Below are positions 1 to 11,249 of a stretch of 64,000 nucleotides of DNA, in pieces. A program made the position numbers and the translations under genes. Source of the stretch: Taudactylus pleione (lineage: Eukaryota; Chordata; Amphibia; Anura; Myobatrachidae); assembly GCA_031769625.1 (NCBI GenBank), contig JAUIMM010000200.1:49808001-49872000 (forward strand), read 5' to 3'. Numbering within the stretch: position 1 is the first letter of the stretch; each line of letters opens with the position of its first letter. The notes under the pieces are model-generated. The model made no database searches. It was given only the letters and a program-made list of their open reading frames with translations, and had not been told where the DNA came from.

Positions 1-23
1 TTTATGCCAACGAACTAACTAGC

Positions 24-1927
24 ATGTCGTCTTCAGTTCCCACTACTCCAAATAGGAGTGCTAAGGAAGTTGCCCAAAAAGGAACTTCAGTACAAGATTG
101 GGGTCCTGTGACAAGAGCACCCAATTCCAGCTTTGGAAATCAAGAGAGTATTAAAATCTCCCAAAGTCCGTGAGAAGTCCGTTTCTGCAGTCTCAGGTGG
201 ATTATCCGATATTCAAACTCCAGAAGGAGTATCTGATGTCCAGACCTCAGCAAAGATGTCCGATGCTTCAGTCCAAGCAGAGATATTCGATGTTTCAGTA
301 CCAGTGGGGGTATCCGATAATTAAATTCCAACAAAGGTATCCGATACTCAGACTCCAAAAAGATTTTTCGATGTTCAAACCCCGACAGGGGTATCCGATG
401 TTTCACCTCCAACAAGGGTATCCGATGTTCCAGCACAAGCAGGGGTATCCAAGGTTCCAGCTGCAAGAGAGGGATTTGATGTTCCAGAACCAGTAGGGGT
501 ATCCGATGTTTCATCTCCAACAAGGGTATCCAATGTTCAGACACCAGCAGGGGTGTCCGATGTTTTACCTGTAAGTAAGGTGTCCGATATTCCAACCTCA
601 ATGGGGGTATCCAAGGTTCCAGCTGCAAGGGAGGAAATCGATGTTCCAGCCACAGTAGGAGTAATCGATGTTACAACTCCAACAGTGGTATCCAATGTGT
701 TAACCCCAGCAGGGGCACCCGATGTTTCGGTCTCAAGAGTAGTGACCGATGTGCCAGCCTCAGAAGGGGTATCTGACTTCGCAGCCCCAGTGGGGACACC
801 AGACTTTCCAGCCCCAGATGGGGCATCCAATTCTCTAGCCACAGAGGGGGCATTTGACTTAGTAGCCCTAGTAAGGGCATCTGACTTTGTAGCCCCAGAG
901 GGGGCATCTGATTCTGTAGCCCTAGCAAGGGCATCTGACTTCATAGCCCCAGAGAGGGCATCTGATCCTGTAGCCCTAGAAAGGGCATCTGACTTTATAA
1001 CCCCAGAGAAGGGGTCTGAGTTGCCAACGCCTGCGGAGGGGTCTCCAGTGCCTTGGCCCCAGGAGGGGTCTCCAGTGCCTCGGCCCCAGGAGGGGTCTCT
1101 AGTGCCTCAGCCCCAGGGGAGATTTCCAAGATCCCAGGAGGTATTCACAGTGCCATGGATACAGACATGGATTTCTGTTTGCCACTTCCCAAGAGCATCA
1201 CCATGTGGACTACTAGTACGGTCCAGACTCAAAAAGAGTCATCTAATCTTCCTGTTCCAGTGTGTCCGGTCTTAATCCGGTCTTGACCGGTACGATTCCT
1301 GCCAGTTTAAGTGTATCCGGTCCCAATCCGGTTCTACCTATTCAGCCAAGTGAAGGTCCTCCGTCTCCTGGTTCCAAAAAGGACTTTGAGTTCTCACAGA
1401 CCAGTCTAAAGCCTACTGCAGTGAGCCCTTCACCTGATTCTCTACTAAGCAGTTCGGTGGATGATCGACTATCTGTTTATTTTGATGGAGAGTTGGATCA
1501 GTTTTGCGCCTTGGCACGTCAATATCTTACCGATGTGGATTCCGGACTGTTGCCTTCACTTACTCCTGCCAATGTGGTCAAATATTTCCTTTTGGCCTTT
1601 AGGGGCAAAGCTTTGAACTGGGCTAATCCACTCATAGAAACCAAGAATCCCATTTTAGAAGATCTCTCAGCTTTCACTGAAGCGGTACTGCAAAGGTTTG
1701 CTCCAAAAGCATCAAGATCAGCACAAGCTCCACTTCTGGTGCCGTTTCCAAGGGAAAAACATTTTTTGACTCTAGACTTGGATTCTGAATCTGATTATGA
1801 TCCTGTAGCTGACAAAGCACCTTTCCCTGGAGGTCCTATGTTTAGAAGGGCAGTTTTCTTTGAACCAGATATTCTGTCTCTTCCAGGTGGATCAAGACGT
1901 TCCCAAAAGGGCAAGAAGAATCGCTGA
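24..1927 (+). pseudogene. Ty3/gypsy-type gag remnant, frame-broken
   Basis: This is a degraded gag-like gene of an LTR retrotransposon. The first ATG (24) reads about 50 codons and then loses frame near 130-180. A second frame is open from about 133 to 1275 apart from one TAA at 322-324. It consists largely of imperfect GVSDV-type repeats. The third frame (1262-1927) holds the recognisable part: a capsid-like stretch with FDGELDQFCALARQYL, then GKALNWANPLIE and AFTEAVLQRFAP. That pattern matches the vertebrate Ty3/gypsy gag family with the DUF4939-type domain. The protein ends in a basic tail (SRRSQKGKKNR) only 128 bp before the LTR, so protease, reverse transcriptase and integrase are all missing. 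Either the element is internally deleted or it is a gag-only derivative. The family call is from motif pattern only; the breaks are read directly. Confidence 0.7.
180..1140 (+). repeat. Coding tandem repeat in gag (GVSDV / ASDxxAPEG units)
   Basis: Imperfect units of roughly 33-48 bp recur about 25 times. They read GVSDV-x-TP in the 5' part and ASDF-x-APEG / ASDPVALER in the 3' part (about 880-1010). The short units at 1053-1115 read EGSPVPxPQ. The phase is a multiple of three, so the frame survives most unit-number changes. The result would be a low-complexity, Pro/Ser/Val-rich N-terminal extension ahead of the gag core. Confidence 0.7.
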
Positions 1928-2055
1928 AAGCATTAATTGTGAATTTTTGACCATGTTTTCTGCCTGTGTTGGTATTCAGAGATCTATTCAAGTTTTTTTT
2001 TTTTTCCTCTCAAGTCGTAGGGGTGTACGGAGGCCACCCGTTAGGAGGGGGGTAA

Positions 2056-2771
2056 TGTCACACTCTGCACCAATTTGTGTGACTTGCTTACCATTTGCTG
2101 CAGGTCAGGATTTCTGCCTGACCTTGTTCAAGATCCATGCAGTTACATTATCTTCATGCACTATGTCAGCTGTTAGCATTCTACCAGTGAGAGTGCTCCT
2201 GCCTCAGCTGACCTCAACAGCCTATCAGGGACTTGCAGCAGATTCATATTCCCTGTGAGACCTCCCACTGGTGCCTGAGCAAAGTGTTGCTTCCTAGATT
2301 TCAGTTCTAACCTGTGGCTCCTTTGTGCAGAATACTACCACTGCTATCAGGCTCATTTACCAGACTCCAGCGTTCCTGTGCATATCTTGATTACCTGTTC
2401 CTGACCTTGGCTTCGTTTGTGACCCTGATTTTGCCTGACCCCTGGTACTGCATCTGATATCTGGTTTTGACTTCGGCTATTCCCTGTGACCTGTTTACGC
2501 CTGTTCCCTGGTACCGTCTAGTCCGTTTGGTTCTGACCTGGCCTGTCGACTAAGCTACACATCTTCTCCGCTTCATCCGGAGTTTACCAGCACCTGTATA
2601 AGGGAACCTATCCTGAGGGCCGCGACCTGTGTGTCGGACGCAGTCAAGTCCATACCTTCTTGCGAGGGTCCCTGGTAAATACCGCTGGCACATTAGACTC
2701 CGCGTCTCAGGCTTAGGTCTAGCCAACTCCCTAATACGGGCCGCATCCATAACCATCCAGGAATTGTGACA
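2056..2771 (+). repeat. 3' LTR of Ty3/gypsy element (about 716 bp)
   Basis: The purine tract AGGAGGGGGGTAA at 2043-2055 is followed directly by TGTCACACTC, a typical Ty3/gypsy LTR start. The matching inverted terminus TGTGACA ends at 2771. No 5' LTR is in the window because the element begins upstream of base 1. The right boundary overlaps by two bases the inverted-repeat element that follows, so it is approximate. Confidence 0.65.
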
Positions 2772-3336
2772 GTAGGCAAACGCAGGGGGGGTTTCCATCT
2801 GCCTGGAAACCCCCCTCACTAGTCCACACCATGACCACAATATAAATAGTAATATAATACAATGTTACTAGTGCTGCATGTTCTTTTCAGTATCACAAAT
2901 GAAATAATTAGCACCACCTGTGGATCTTCTAACATGTATAAGCTAGTAATAAATAACCTGTGCACCAAATAGGCTATCTGGAAAACATTCACTGTTAGGG
3001 ATGTGCTGCTATAGAGCACAATATGTACATATTTGTCCAGGGCAGTCCTAGGTTCTTCTGCTGCTCCTCCAGGCTCCCGGACTTGCTCCAATGCCCTGGA
3101 ATGGTGCCCACATCTGAAAAAAACATTCTGCTCAGAAAGGATGGCCCTACTGCCGCATCTAATGGCTTACTGCGATCGCTGGTCCTGTATATGCTGGAAT
3201 TATGACACAATACACTTTGTATGACTCATATTAAAGCAGGTTAAGGGCTAATTCTACCCTCTTCATGGACTGGCCACACTCACTCTAAAATCAGGCATTT
3301 GGAAACCCCCCTCTAGAAATCCTGCGTTTGCCACTG
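2770..3336. mobile_element. Small inverted-repeat DNA element (MITE-like)
   Basis: The ends are complementary. The left end reads CAGTAGGCAAACGCAG followed by a G-run and GTTTCC; the right end reads GGAAACCCCCCT, then CTGCGTTTGCCACTG. The CAG...CTG ends suggest hAT, but the 8-bp flanks do not match, so the superfamily is unresolved. No coding capacity is seen inside. Confidence 0.5.
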
Positions 3337-3460
3337 CTATCTACACACCTTCTATCATGTTTTCTCGGAAGAGAACTGGTGACATTGAAATATTGTTTTT
3401 TTTGTGCTATATCATTTTCATCTGACTCGATGGTACAATATCGGACAAACAGTGCAGTGT

Positions 3461-4018
3461 GGGCCTGATTCAAAGCCGCTCATAAGCTCCGAGCGATGCT
3501 CGCACAACTGCGTATGGGTCGTAATGCGCATGCGCCAACCAGTCAGTGCAGTCGGAAATCGAGCGCTCGCAAAATAGCGAGTGCCTGCTAACTTGAGTGA
3601 CAGGATGAGGCGTTTGTGGGTGGTAACAGGGGAAGGTGCTTGAAACGCAGGCGTGCCAAACGGTCAAAACGGGCGTTTTAAGGGTGTGCATAATTAACAA
3701 AGCAGAGTCATCGGCCACGTCACTTGGTTGTCTCTTAGCCTGAACTGTTCGCATGATTGCAGTAGGAAAATCCTACCACAAGCACTGCGAGCAGTTCAGA
3801 CGCCTTTTGATGTACTCGATTAATCTAATAAATAGCGGAGATTACATAGGATGCGAGAGGCCAGGGGGCGTCTTTACAAAATAGCGAGCGCATGTTTCAT
3901 TTGCTCGCTCAGACATAGAGGCGTCAACAGACCGCAAAGAGCGAGCGCTCAATTTAAATATCCGGCCCCTTTTTCTGAACGAGCGAGCGCAAATAGAGTC
4001 CGGCTCTGAATCAGGCCC
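3461..4018. mobile_element. Harbinger-type MITE, long family, copy 1
   Basis: TIR GGGCCTGATTCAAAG at the left and CTCTGAATCAGGCCC at the right, flanked by a perfect TGT direct repeat (3458-3460, 4019-4021). Three-base duplications fit PIF/Harbinger. It shares an internal body, including GTGACAGGATGAGGCG and ATGTACTCGATTAATC, with copies at 15809, 23385 and 37362. Its left part resembles the left end of element A, so it is probably a deletion derivative of a related Harbinger. Confidence 0.85.
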
Positions 4019-4021
4019 TGT

Positions 4022-4524
4022 GTACGTACATTCTGTCTGATGCTTCTACCCATACTCCTCCAGCAACAGCCCTGTTGTGTAGTTTCAGCAGATATTTTAG
4101 ACTGATGAGTTTCCTTGATCGTAAGTTTGATTGTAAAGGTGTGTACGCATGAATCTGCATTATAAACGGAACTTTCAAACATAAATATAATCGAGTAAAA
4201 GTAAAATCGCATCGAAAGTATGACTGTACATTCTGGCATTCTGTATAGTCAGCTGCTAACTTTATTTCTGGGGAATGCAAGCCTTGTGCAAGCTAAATCC
4301 GTCACTCTGTTGTGTTGGCACCTGGTAGAATACAGATTTCCCATTAGGCCGCTTGCATCAGATATAGCCAGCCCCAACCACTAGCAGCAGAGTCGGTTTA
4401 TATTTGGGACAATTACATTGTCTAGGGCAAGTTAGGCAATTAAAGCAAATGTCTGATCGGTTAGTAAAGCTTTTTGCAAATTGGTACATTTTAACTATGT
4501 TAGTAGCTTTCCCTCACTAAGCAC
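4022..4524. other. No feature recognised
   Basis: AT-rich sequence between two MITEs. Only short chance ORFs are seen and no element termini could be found. Confidence 0.5.
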
Positions 4525-4527
4525 AAT

Positions 4528-5076
4528 GGCCCTCATTCAGAGCCGTACGCTCTGAGCAGAGCGCACGCTCTGAATGAGGGCCGCCCTCCATGAAAATGGA
4601 GCGTCCTCCTGGACGCTCGTATAGCTGTGGGTCACCACCCACAGCCTATACGAGCGTGCAGTTTGATGGCCGCGATGGTCTTGACCATCGCGACCATCGA
4701 AACTGCGAGCCGGAGCCTGCGGTTGAGGTTTTCAACCGCAAGCCCCGGAGTGATTTTGGCTCTATCAGAGCCAAAATCACTCCCACTGACATCACTAGTG
4801 ATGTCAGTGGGCCGGCTTCTGACGGGAGGCGTTCCCGTGGGAACGCCCCCGTCAGGGAGGCACGCCCCTGGCACGCCCACCAAAGGGGGCGTGCTGTCAA
4901 TCAACATCGACAGCACGCCCCCTTTGATCAGACACAACGAGCGAAGGACTTTCCTTCGCTCGTCGCATCTGGCGCATGCGCACGACGGAGCTCCCTCCGT
5001 CGTGCGCATGCTCAGTGCAGAACATCGACCCACTTGCGAGCGGACAGCCGCTCGCGAGTGGGTCTGAATCAGGGCC
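4528..5076. mobile_element. Multi-hairpin Harbinger MITE, copy 1
   Basis: The ends are GGCCCTCATTCAGAG and CTGAATCAGGGCC. The first 55 bp (4528-4582) form a palindrome carrying a TIR at each side. Consecutive hairpins follow: about 4625-4650 (AGCTGTGGGT/ACCCACAGC), 4668-4700 (CGCGATGGTC/GACCATCGCG), 4728-4745, 4748-4782 (GAGTGATTTTGGCTC stem), 4783-4812 (CACTGACATCAC stem around ACTAGT), 4823-4858 (GGCGTTCCC/GGGAACGCC), 4880-4926 (AAGGGGGCGTGCTGTC stem), 4937-4965, 4971-5010 (GCGCATGCGCACGACGGAG stem) and 5035-5057. The three-base flanks (AAT/TAT) are not a clean duplication. ORFs open on both strands here are side-effects of the palindromes. Confidence 0.85.
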
Positions 5077-5748
5077 TATATCTTTATTGTTTCATGAAGT
5101 GCAGCAATTTCTGTATTTAAAAAAAAAAAAAAAGACCATGAAAATATGATGACATGTCTGGTGATATCTTCTCAGATATGGAGAGGAGTTTGGACCCAGT
5201 GTACTACTGAAGATATGTGCTTCAAAGGGTCAGACATGCTCTGGGAAAACTTTAGTGATGTGTGATGCCTTTCGTATACTGCACTTTTTACCTTTACAAG
5301 TCTTGGCATTTATATTGGTGACATTTGTTAATGCATAAGAAATTTTCAACGTACAAATATACTTTTATGATGTGCAGTAATTGTGAGAATAGCACCACTG
5401 TACTCTAGGCGCTCTTATTTGTCCTGTATTTCATGTGACATTTATATGTTGAAAGTAATATATGAAAAGACGATAGGTTAGAAAAAGCCCTTATTATATG
5501 TTTTGCCTGACCGTCAATTTATTGGATTATGCAGTATGGAATCTTACTATCAAAATCACTATCACTATGCAGAAGTGTTATGCAGCAGTGTTAATACAGT
5601 GTTGTTTATACTTACGTGTTATTTACGGTCTATTTATTTAAAACTTAAGATGAATTTTACGGGATACTAGAAAAAAACATGTATTATTGTGTAATATAAG
5701 CTATTACATCTTGTTTTTACAATGAAAAATATTTTTTATCAACTAGAG
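5077..5748. other. No gene; AT-rich unique sequence
   Basis: AT-rich DNA with a short poly-A run at 5118-5132. Neither strand carries a convincing coding region or TE terminus. Confidence 0.5.
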
Positions 5749-6696
5749 CAGGGCTGAAACTAGGATTTTTGTCACCCGGGGCAAGGCGATCATTTGGCGC
5801 CTCCAACCCCCCCCCTTTTCCAAACAAACAAAAAAAAACACAAAGAGGGAATTCTTCTGCCCCTTACATATTATGCCACACAGAATGCCCCTTACACATT
5901 ATGCCACACTAAGTAATGTCCCTTATAACGTTGTGCCACACAGTAATGCCCCTTATAACATTGTTACACAGTAATACCCATTATAACATTATGCCACATA
6001 GTAATGACCCTTATAACACACTATGCCACACAGTATTGCCCCTTATAACACATTATACCATAGTACTGCACCTTATAACACATTATGTAATACCCATTAT
6101 AACATTATGCCACACAGTAATGTCCCTTTTATAACACATAATGTCACATTAACGCCCCTTACAACACATTATACCACAGTAATGCCCCTTACACATTATG
6201 CCACACAGTAATGCCCCTTATAACACATGCCACAGTAGTGCCCTTACACATTATGCCAAACACAGTAATGCCCCTTATAACATTATGCCACACCAAGTAA
6301 TTCCCCTTACACATTATGCCCCCCTCCCTGTGTCCCTCCAGTAATGTCTCACCTTGTCCCCTTGTCTCCTTGCATCAGCAGGTGTGGATTTAGAGCTGCA
6401 CACCCTCACCAGCAGGCAGCAATCTGCAGCCCTTCAGACACATAGCACTGCCATCATCCGAAGCTGGCACCAGTCACAAACCAATCAGAGCTGCTGATAG
6501 GCTGAAGGCCTGCACGCTCTGATTGTCTCACAACTGACAGCGGCGCTGTGTCTCTCATGGACTGCAGGCAGATGCCTACTGGCGCAGGCGTGCGGCTCCA
6601 AATCCACACCTGCAGCTACCCGGCCACCTTCAGCAGCCTGTACAGCCCTGTCTCCTCTGCGCCCCCTCAAGTTCTCCCCCCCCAGTTGTGGTTCTG
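5749..6696. mobile_element. hAT-like non-autonomous element with internal minisatellite
   Basis: The left end CAGGGCTGAAACTAGG resembles the CAGGGxxGTAACTAGG termini of other hAT-like repeats here. The right end reads CCAGTTGTGGTTCTG. The flanks AACTAGAG and GATTAGAG match at 6 of 8 positions if the right boundary lies one base earlier. From about 5870 to 6330 units of 30-40 bp (ATGCCCCTTATAACAC, ATTATGCCACACAGTA) recur about twelve times. No transposase is present. Boundaries are tentative. Confidence 0.5.
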
Positions 6697-7779
6697 ATTA
6701 GAGAAATAGTGTTATATATTATGAATACATTTAGTTACTGACCTAGGCCCTCATTCAGAGCCGCACGTTACCAACAGTACGCTCGTTGCGTTCCGATGTT
6801 GACTAACCGCGCATGCGTCGGTGTTACACTGCGCATGTGCGTACGGCAGATTGCGAGCTTTTTTTCTCTCGTTCCTAAAATAGCGTACAGGAAGTGACAT
6901 GTCAAATGTGATTGACAGAACAGGGCGTTTTTGGGTGTTGATGGGGGTGGAGATGGAAAAACGCAGGCGTGGCGAGGCGTTTTTGGGGCGTACATACATT
7001 AGCAGATGCGAACGTCAAATGTGTTCGGACCGTCACATACGTCACTGGAACATCCTCTTTCCCTTCAAAATGCTCGCACAGTTTAGGGTCTGGATTACTC
7101 GACCACATTGGCGATGGCCTTCTCCTCCGTCCCGGGACTCCATGATGTTGCAGCAATTAATCGCGGGTGGTCACAAAAGCAATTAGTGTTGTATTGAAAA
7201 CCGGCTTGGTATGTGTTTGGCAAGCAGTTTATTGGGATAGCACAAAACCGTACGCAGGTGGAAATCATACCTGCTAATGTCAGGATTACACAATCAATTG
7301 GCGTACATTTTTTGGGGTTTTTTTTGGCCTCAATTTGTTGTTTATGGCCTATTGTGACAATAATGTCATCATGTTTTAATTAGCTCCCCTTTTTTTTTTA
7401 ATGTGGAATTTGCATCGTTATGTGATTTTTTAAACGTTCCTTCAAGAGGCCTTTTTTTTTTACAAATGAAATGGTTTTTTGTGTCCTTTTTTGCCTTTAG
7501 GGCCAGGATTAAATGTAACCCATTTGTACAATAATGTCACAATACAATGTCAGATTTTTATCATAAATTTATTGTTTAAACACAAACCAATTGGCATAAT
7601 ATTTTGTTTTCTTTTTTTCTGGCAAAGATACTTTTTATCAAAAATAAATAATCAATAACTGCTAACATAAACGTACAAAAATAAATTAAAAACATTTCAC
7701 AAGAAAGGAGAGGGAAGTTTTGACCAGAAAGGAATATGAGCCAAGCACAGAAGGAGTGTGGGAAAAGTCGCCATTGCTG

Positions 7780-9065
7780 TCACCGTTTTTTCGCCCGTTT
7801 GGATGGGGGAGGGTGGGCGCCAGACCGGGTCCGGGATGCCATCGGGCTGGCCTGTCCAGAGGCAGATGTTGTGGCCCCTGGACTAGGCACAGGGCTAGGC
7901 ACATTTGGAGGATTGGCTGATGTTGTGCCAGAGGTGGAGGATCCTGATGTTCCGGCAGGAAGGGAGGTCGGCTCCACCATGTGCTGGCGAACGAGCTGCT
8001 CCAGGGCATCGGCGATGCGGATGTTGGCCCTGGTATTTTCTGCCAGGGCCTGACCAATGGTCACGTTGGCCGCAGCATTTTGCTCCAGGGCCTCAGCCAC
8101 CCGTATCAGACTGGCGTCCATCCTCTGCAGAATCTGCGTATGGAAATCCGATTTTAAATTGAGTTCTGTGAGGAGACCCACTGCCTGCGAGGGGGCACGC
8201 CCTGGACTGGCTTCTGCAGGGTCCTCAGCCGGATGTACTGGTTCCTCCCCTGCAGAGCCAGCAGAAATTCTGCGGCCAAGGCTTCCCTCTGGAGCAGACT
8301 CATCCGCCTGTGTCTCTGTTGGAAAAATGAGAAAAGAGTCACATTAGAATCTACATATTGGCACAATAGCATTTCAGAGTTGGTGACATCACAATAGTTA
8401 CCTGGGCCAACATGAGGAGCCGCAAAGTCTGGCATGTCCGTATCCATGTTGGACACGCCAAACACCTCCACAGGCTGCACACACCCCTGTGCCAGCTCTT
8501 CTAAATCCGTCAACTCCAATGACACAGGGGTGGGACCCCCACCTGTCCCCCTTGCATGCCTAGCCCTGTCCGCGAGTTTTTGCTTTAGGCGATATTTGAA
8601 GTCGCCCCATCTGTGGGGAAAAATGGAAGCCATTATCCTTTGGTTTAAAATGGGGTTTGTTTTTAGGGGGGGCAAGGGTTTACTTACCGCCGTTTGACAT
8701 CCCGGGCTAGACGGACATAATCACCCACTCTATTGACAGCAACGGCTACCTCTTCCCACATTCTCCACTTCTGGCTTAGACTCATATTCCTGTCTGCCTG
8801 TGGCAGGATGTCCACACACTTCTGGATCAAAACCTCCATCTCCTTTCTTGTGAAATGTGGCTGCCTTTTTTTTTTGGCCGCTTTGGCCGGAATACTGGGC
8901 CCAGCAGCCTCTTCCATGTCATCCTCCTCACCTATTTGTGTAAATTTACAGAATTCACAAAATCACAACTTGCCTAATCTTATGTTTCAAATTAATCGTT
9001 GATAGAAAATGCATGAAAGACTTACCGCCTGACTCTTGGGCATTTTTTCCCTGGTCTGTCGCCAT
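7780..9065 (-). CDS. Harbinger Myb/SANT-like protein 1 (four exons, 342 aa)
   Basis: Exons on the minus strand: 9065-9026, 8931-8688, 8610-8402, 8315-7780. All introns are GT-AG and the frame is kept (1,029 nt). A short acidic N-terminus (GEEDDMEEAAGPS) precedes a basic stretch (KAAKKKRQ). The Myb/SANT-like DNA-binding domain lies at about residues 40-115 (FTRKEMEVLIQKCVDIL...WRMWEEVAVAVN...VKRRWGDFKYRL). An acidic linker follows, then a heptad-like helix at about 216-265 (LKSDFHTQILQRMDASLIRV), and a basic tail PPPSKRAKKR, a plausible nuclear signal. In this family (NAIF1 is a domesticated relative) the protein binds DNA and helps the transposase reach the nucleus and the TIRs. That role is inferred here. 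The start was chosen because a homologous upstream exon exists in element B. Confidence 0.85.
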
Positions 9066-9578
9066 GTCTGAGGTCCAAACAAGAAATACACCAGAATTTG
9101 AATGTGTTTTCGTGACGTATTTATACATGCGTCCTTATTTTGCGGCCGCATCATTGATTGTGCGGCCCTATGATCCCTCCTTAATTTGTGCGGGAAACGA
9201 AACACTATTTATGGCTTGGTGTGTCTCAAGTCGAGGTGGCGTTTTTGGATTGTTGGAGGTTATCTTGGCTGGAGTTTATTGATTGCGTAGAAAGGAGTTG
9301 GAGGTTGGAGATTCGTTTGTTGGTTAGATTTGCGTTTTTTTTTCCGTTATCTTTGTTGGTTTATATTTTTGGGACCTCGTTTCTTGATTTGGTAAGTTTT
9401 GTGAAGTCTAACTTTTGTTCAATTGTTGTTTCATTGTGTTTCGTATATTTTGTAATTTTTGGATCCCTAATTTCTTCTATTTTAGATTTTGTTTATTTTC
9501 GACCCAAAAGACCTTTTGATTTTGCATCTTAGATATTTGCTCTTGGTAAGTCCATTTTTTATCTTGTATTTGCAAACT

Positions 9579-9785
9579 AATTAGCGCATTTTTAGTAGTT
9601 ACTCTTGTGACTTGTATTAGCGAACTAATTAGCGCATTTTTAGTAGTTACACTTGTGACTTGTATTAGCGAACTAATTAGCGCATTTTTAGTAGTTACTC
9701 TTGTGACTTGTATTAGCGAACTAATTAGCGCATTTTTAGTAGTTACTCTTGTGACTTGTATTAGCGAACTAATTAGCGCATTTTA
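9579..9785. repeat. 48-bp minisatellite, about 4 units, in divergent promoter of element A
   Basis: Units beginning CTAATTAGCGCATTTTTAGT repeat with a 48-bp period and almost no divergence. They lie between the divergent Myb-1 and transposase genes, where a shared promoter would be expected. Near-identity implies recent expansion. Confidence 0.85.
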
Positions 9786-10145
9786 AACAGCTTAATAATC
9801 ATTCTAACTTTTTGGTGGTTTATCTTTCGCTTTTTGAGCCAACATTTCGACCCGTTTTGATGTACTGTGTTAAATGTCGCTTTGCGGTTTTGCTAAATGG
9901 GTGTTTGGCATATTTTAACTTTGGTCTAGCACAAAATTTATAAACAAAAATGCACAGAGTGAAATGTGTCAAGTAATTGTGGTGTTTATTTTCAGTTTGG
10001 ACGTATCATGACAATACCCCGGCATGTAAGCAGCAATGGATGGTATCATCAAGCTAAGTTGTTTTAATATAGTTTTGGGGTGGGTCAAAAGCCTTACTTT
10101 GAAATCTTTGAATTTCAGGTTGATCTGGGGCGGATTGTTCTGGCC

Positions 10146-11243
10146 ATGCTCCCGGAAGCCGACCAACCTCAATCTCATCCCAGGCGTAGGCATCGTAGGC
10201 ATGCAAGGCCCCAGATATTTCGAACACGTGTCACCCTTTTTGGAATGCCCGATGATGAGGTTTTAAGACGCTACCGTCTACCTCCCAAAATCATCATAGA
10301 CACTCTCTCATTAATAGAAAGTGATCTTGAGCGGCAAATTGACAGTCCAACAGCAATACCACCACTGACGCAATTTATGGCGGTGTTACATTTCTGTGCC
10401 TCAGGATCGTTTCAAACAACGGTGGGAATAGTGGCGGGCATCTCCCAATCCTCCTTTTCCCGGATCCTGAGGGCAGTGATGGAGGCACTTTTCAAGCACC
10501 TCCATCATTTTATTCAAATGCCTTTGGATATGGGTGCCCTTAGTGTGGCCAAGGCCAATTTTTACCAAATAGCTGGCTTCCCACACATCATAGGGGTTGT
10601 GGATGGTACTCACATACCACTTCAGCCTCCAGCACGGCTGGAGGCAATATTTAGAAACAGGAAACACTATCACTCCCTGAATGTAATGGTGGTATGTGAT
10701 GCCTCCCTCCAGATCCTGTCCCTGAATGCTAAATTACCAGGAAGTGCACATGACTCCTTCGTCATCCGGCAATCAGGGATATGGCAGAAATTAACCAACC
10801 TACAAGCTGGTGATGCGTGGCTTCTGGGTAAGTGGAGACCTTTAGTACATAACAATGTTAAGCTTGATACACAGTGTTACTGATGTTGTCTCTTATTTTT
10901 CACAGGAGACAGTGGATACCCTTGCATGTCCTGGCTGCTCACTCCTTATTTGGCTCCCACACCAGGCCCACAAAGTGAGTATAATTCCGCACTTACAGCC
11001 ACCAGGCAAGTGGTGGAGCACTGTATCGGCCTTTTAAAAGGCCGATTCAGATGCCTCCACCGCTCTGGTGGCGAGCTCATGTATTTGCCGGATATGGTGT
11101 CGAAAATTGTGGTCCTGTGTGGGATATTTCACAACATCGCCATAAGGAGTGGTGTCCCAATGCAGCCAGAGGATGCCTTACCTGAGGATGGCCCCCCCGA
11201 GGTTGGTCGGAGGTCAGTATGTGGGGGGGGCCATACGCGATGA
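10146..11243 (+). CDS. PIF/Harbinger DDE transposase (HARBI1-like)
   Basis: Exon 1 is 10146-10827 and exon 2 is 10906-11243, with a GT-AG intron of 78 bp. The start at TGGCCATGCT was chosen because the same context precedes the ATG in element B; a splice acceptor (TTTCAG) lies 28 bp upstream, so a 5' UTR exon is likely. The protein is about 339 aa. It has an N-terminal basic cluster (HPRRRHRRHARP), a helix-turn-helix-like region (TQFMAVLHFCASGSFQTTVG) and a DDE_Tnp_4 catalytic core. The presumed catalytic residues are D153 (GVVDGTHI), D203 (GSAHDSF) and E265 (TRQVVEHC). It would excise and integrate the element at 3-bp targets. The C-terminus is odd: after PEDGPPEV the annotated frame ends in VCGGGHTR, while the next frame reads AIRDDVVARFF and then stops, the usual family ending. 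A one-base change in the G-run at 11221-11230 explains this. AATAAA lies at about 11621. Confidence 0.9.
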
Positions 11244-11249
11244 TGTGGT

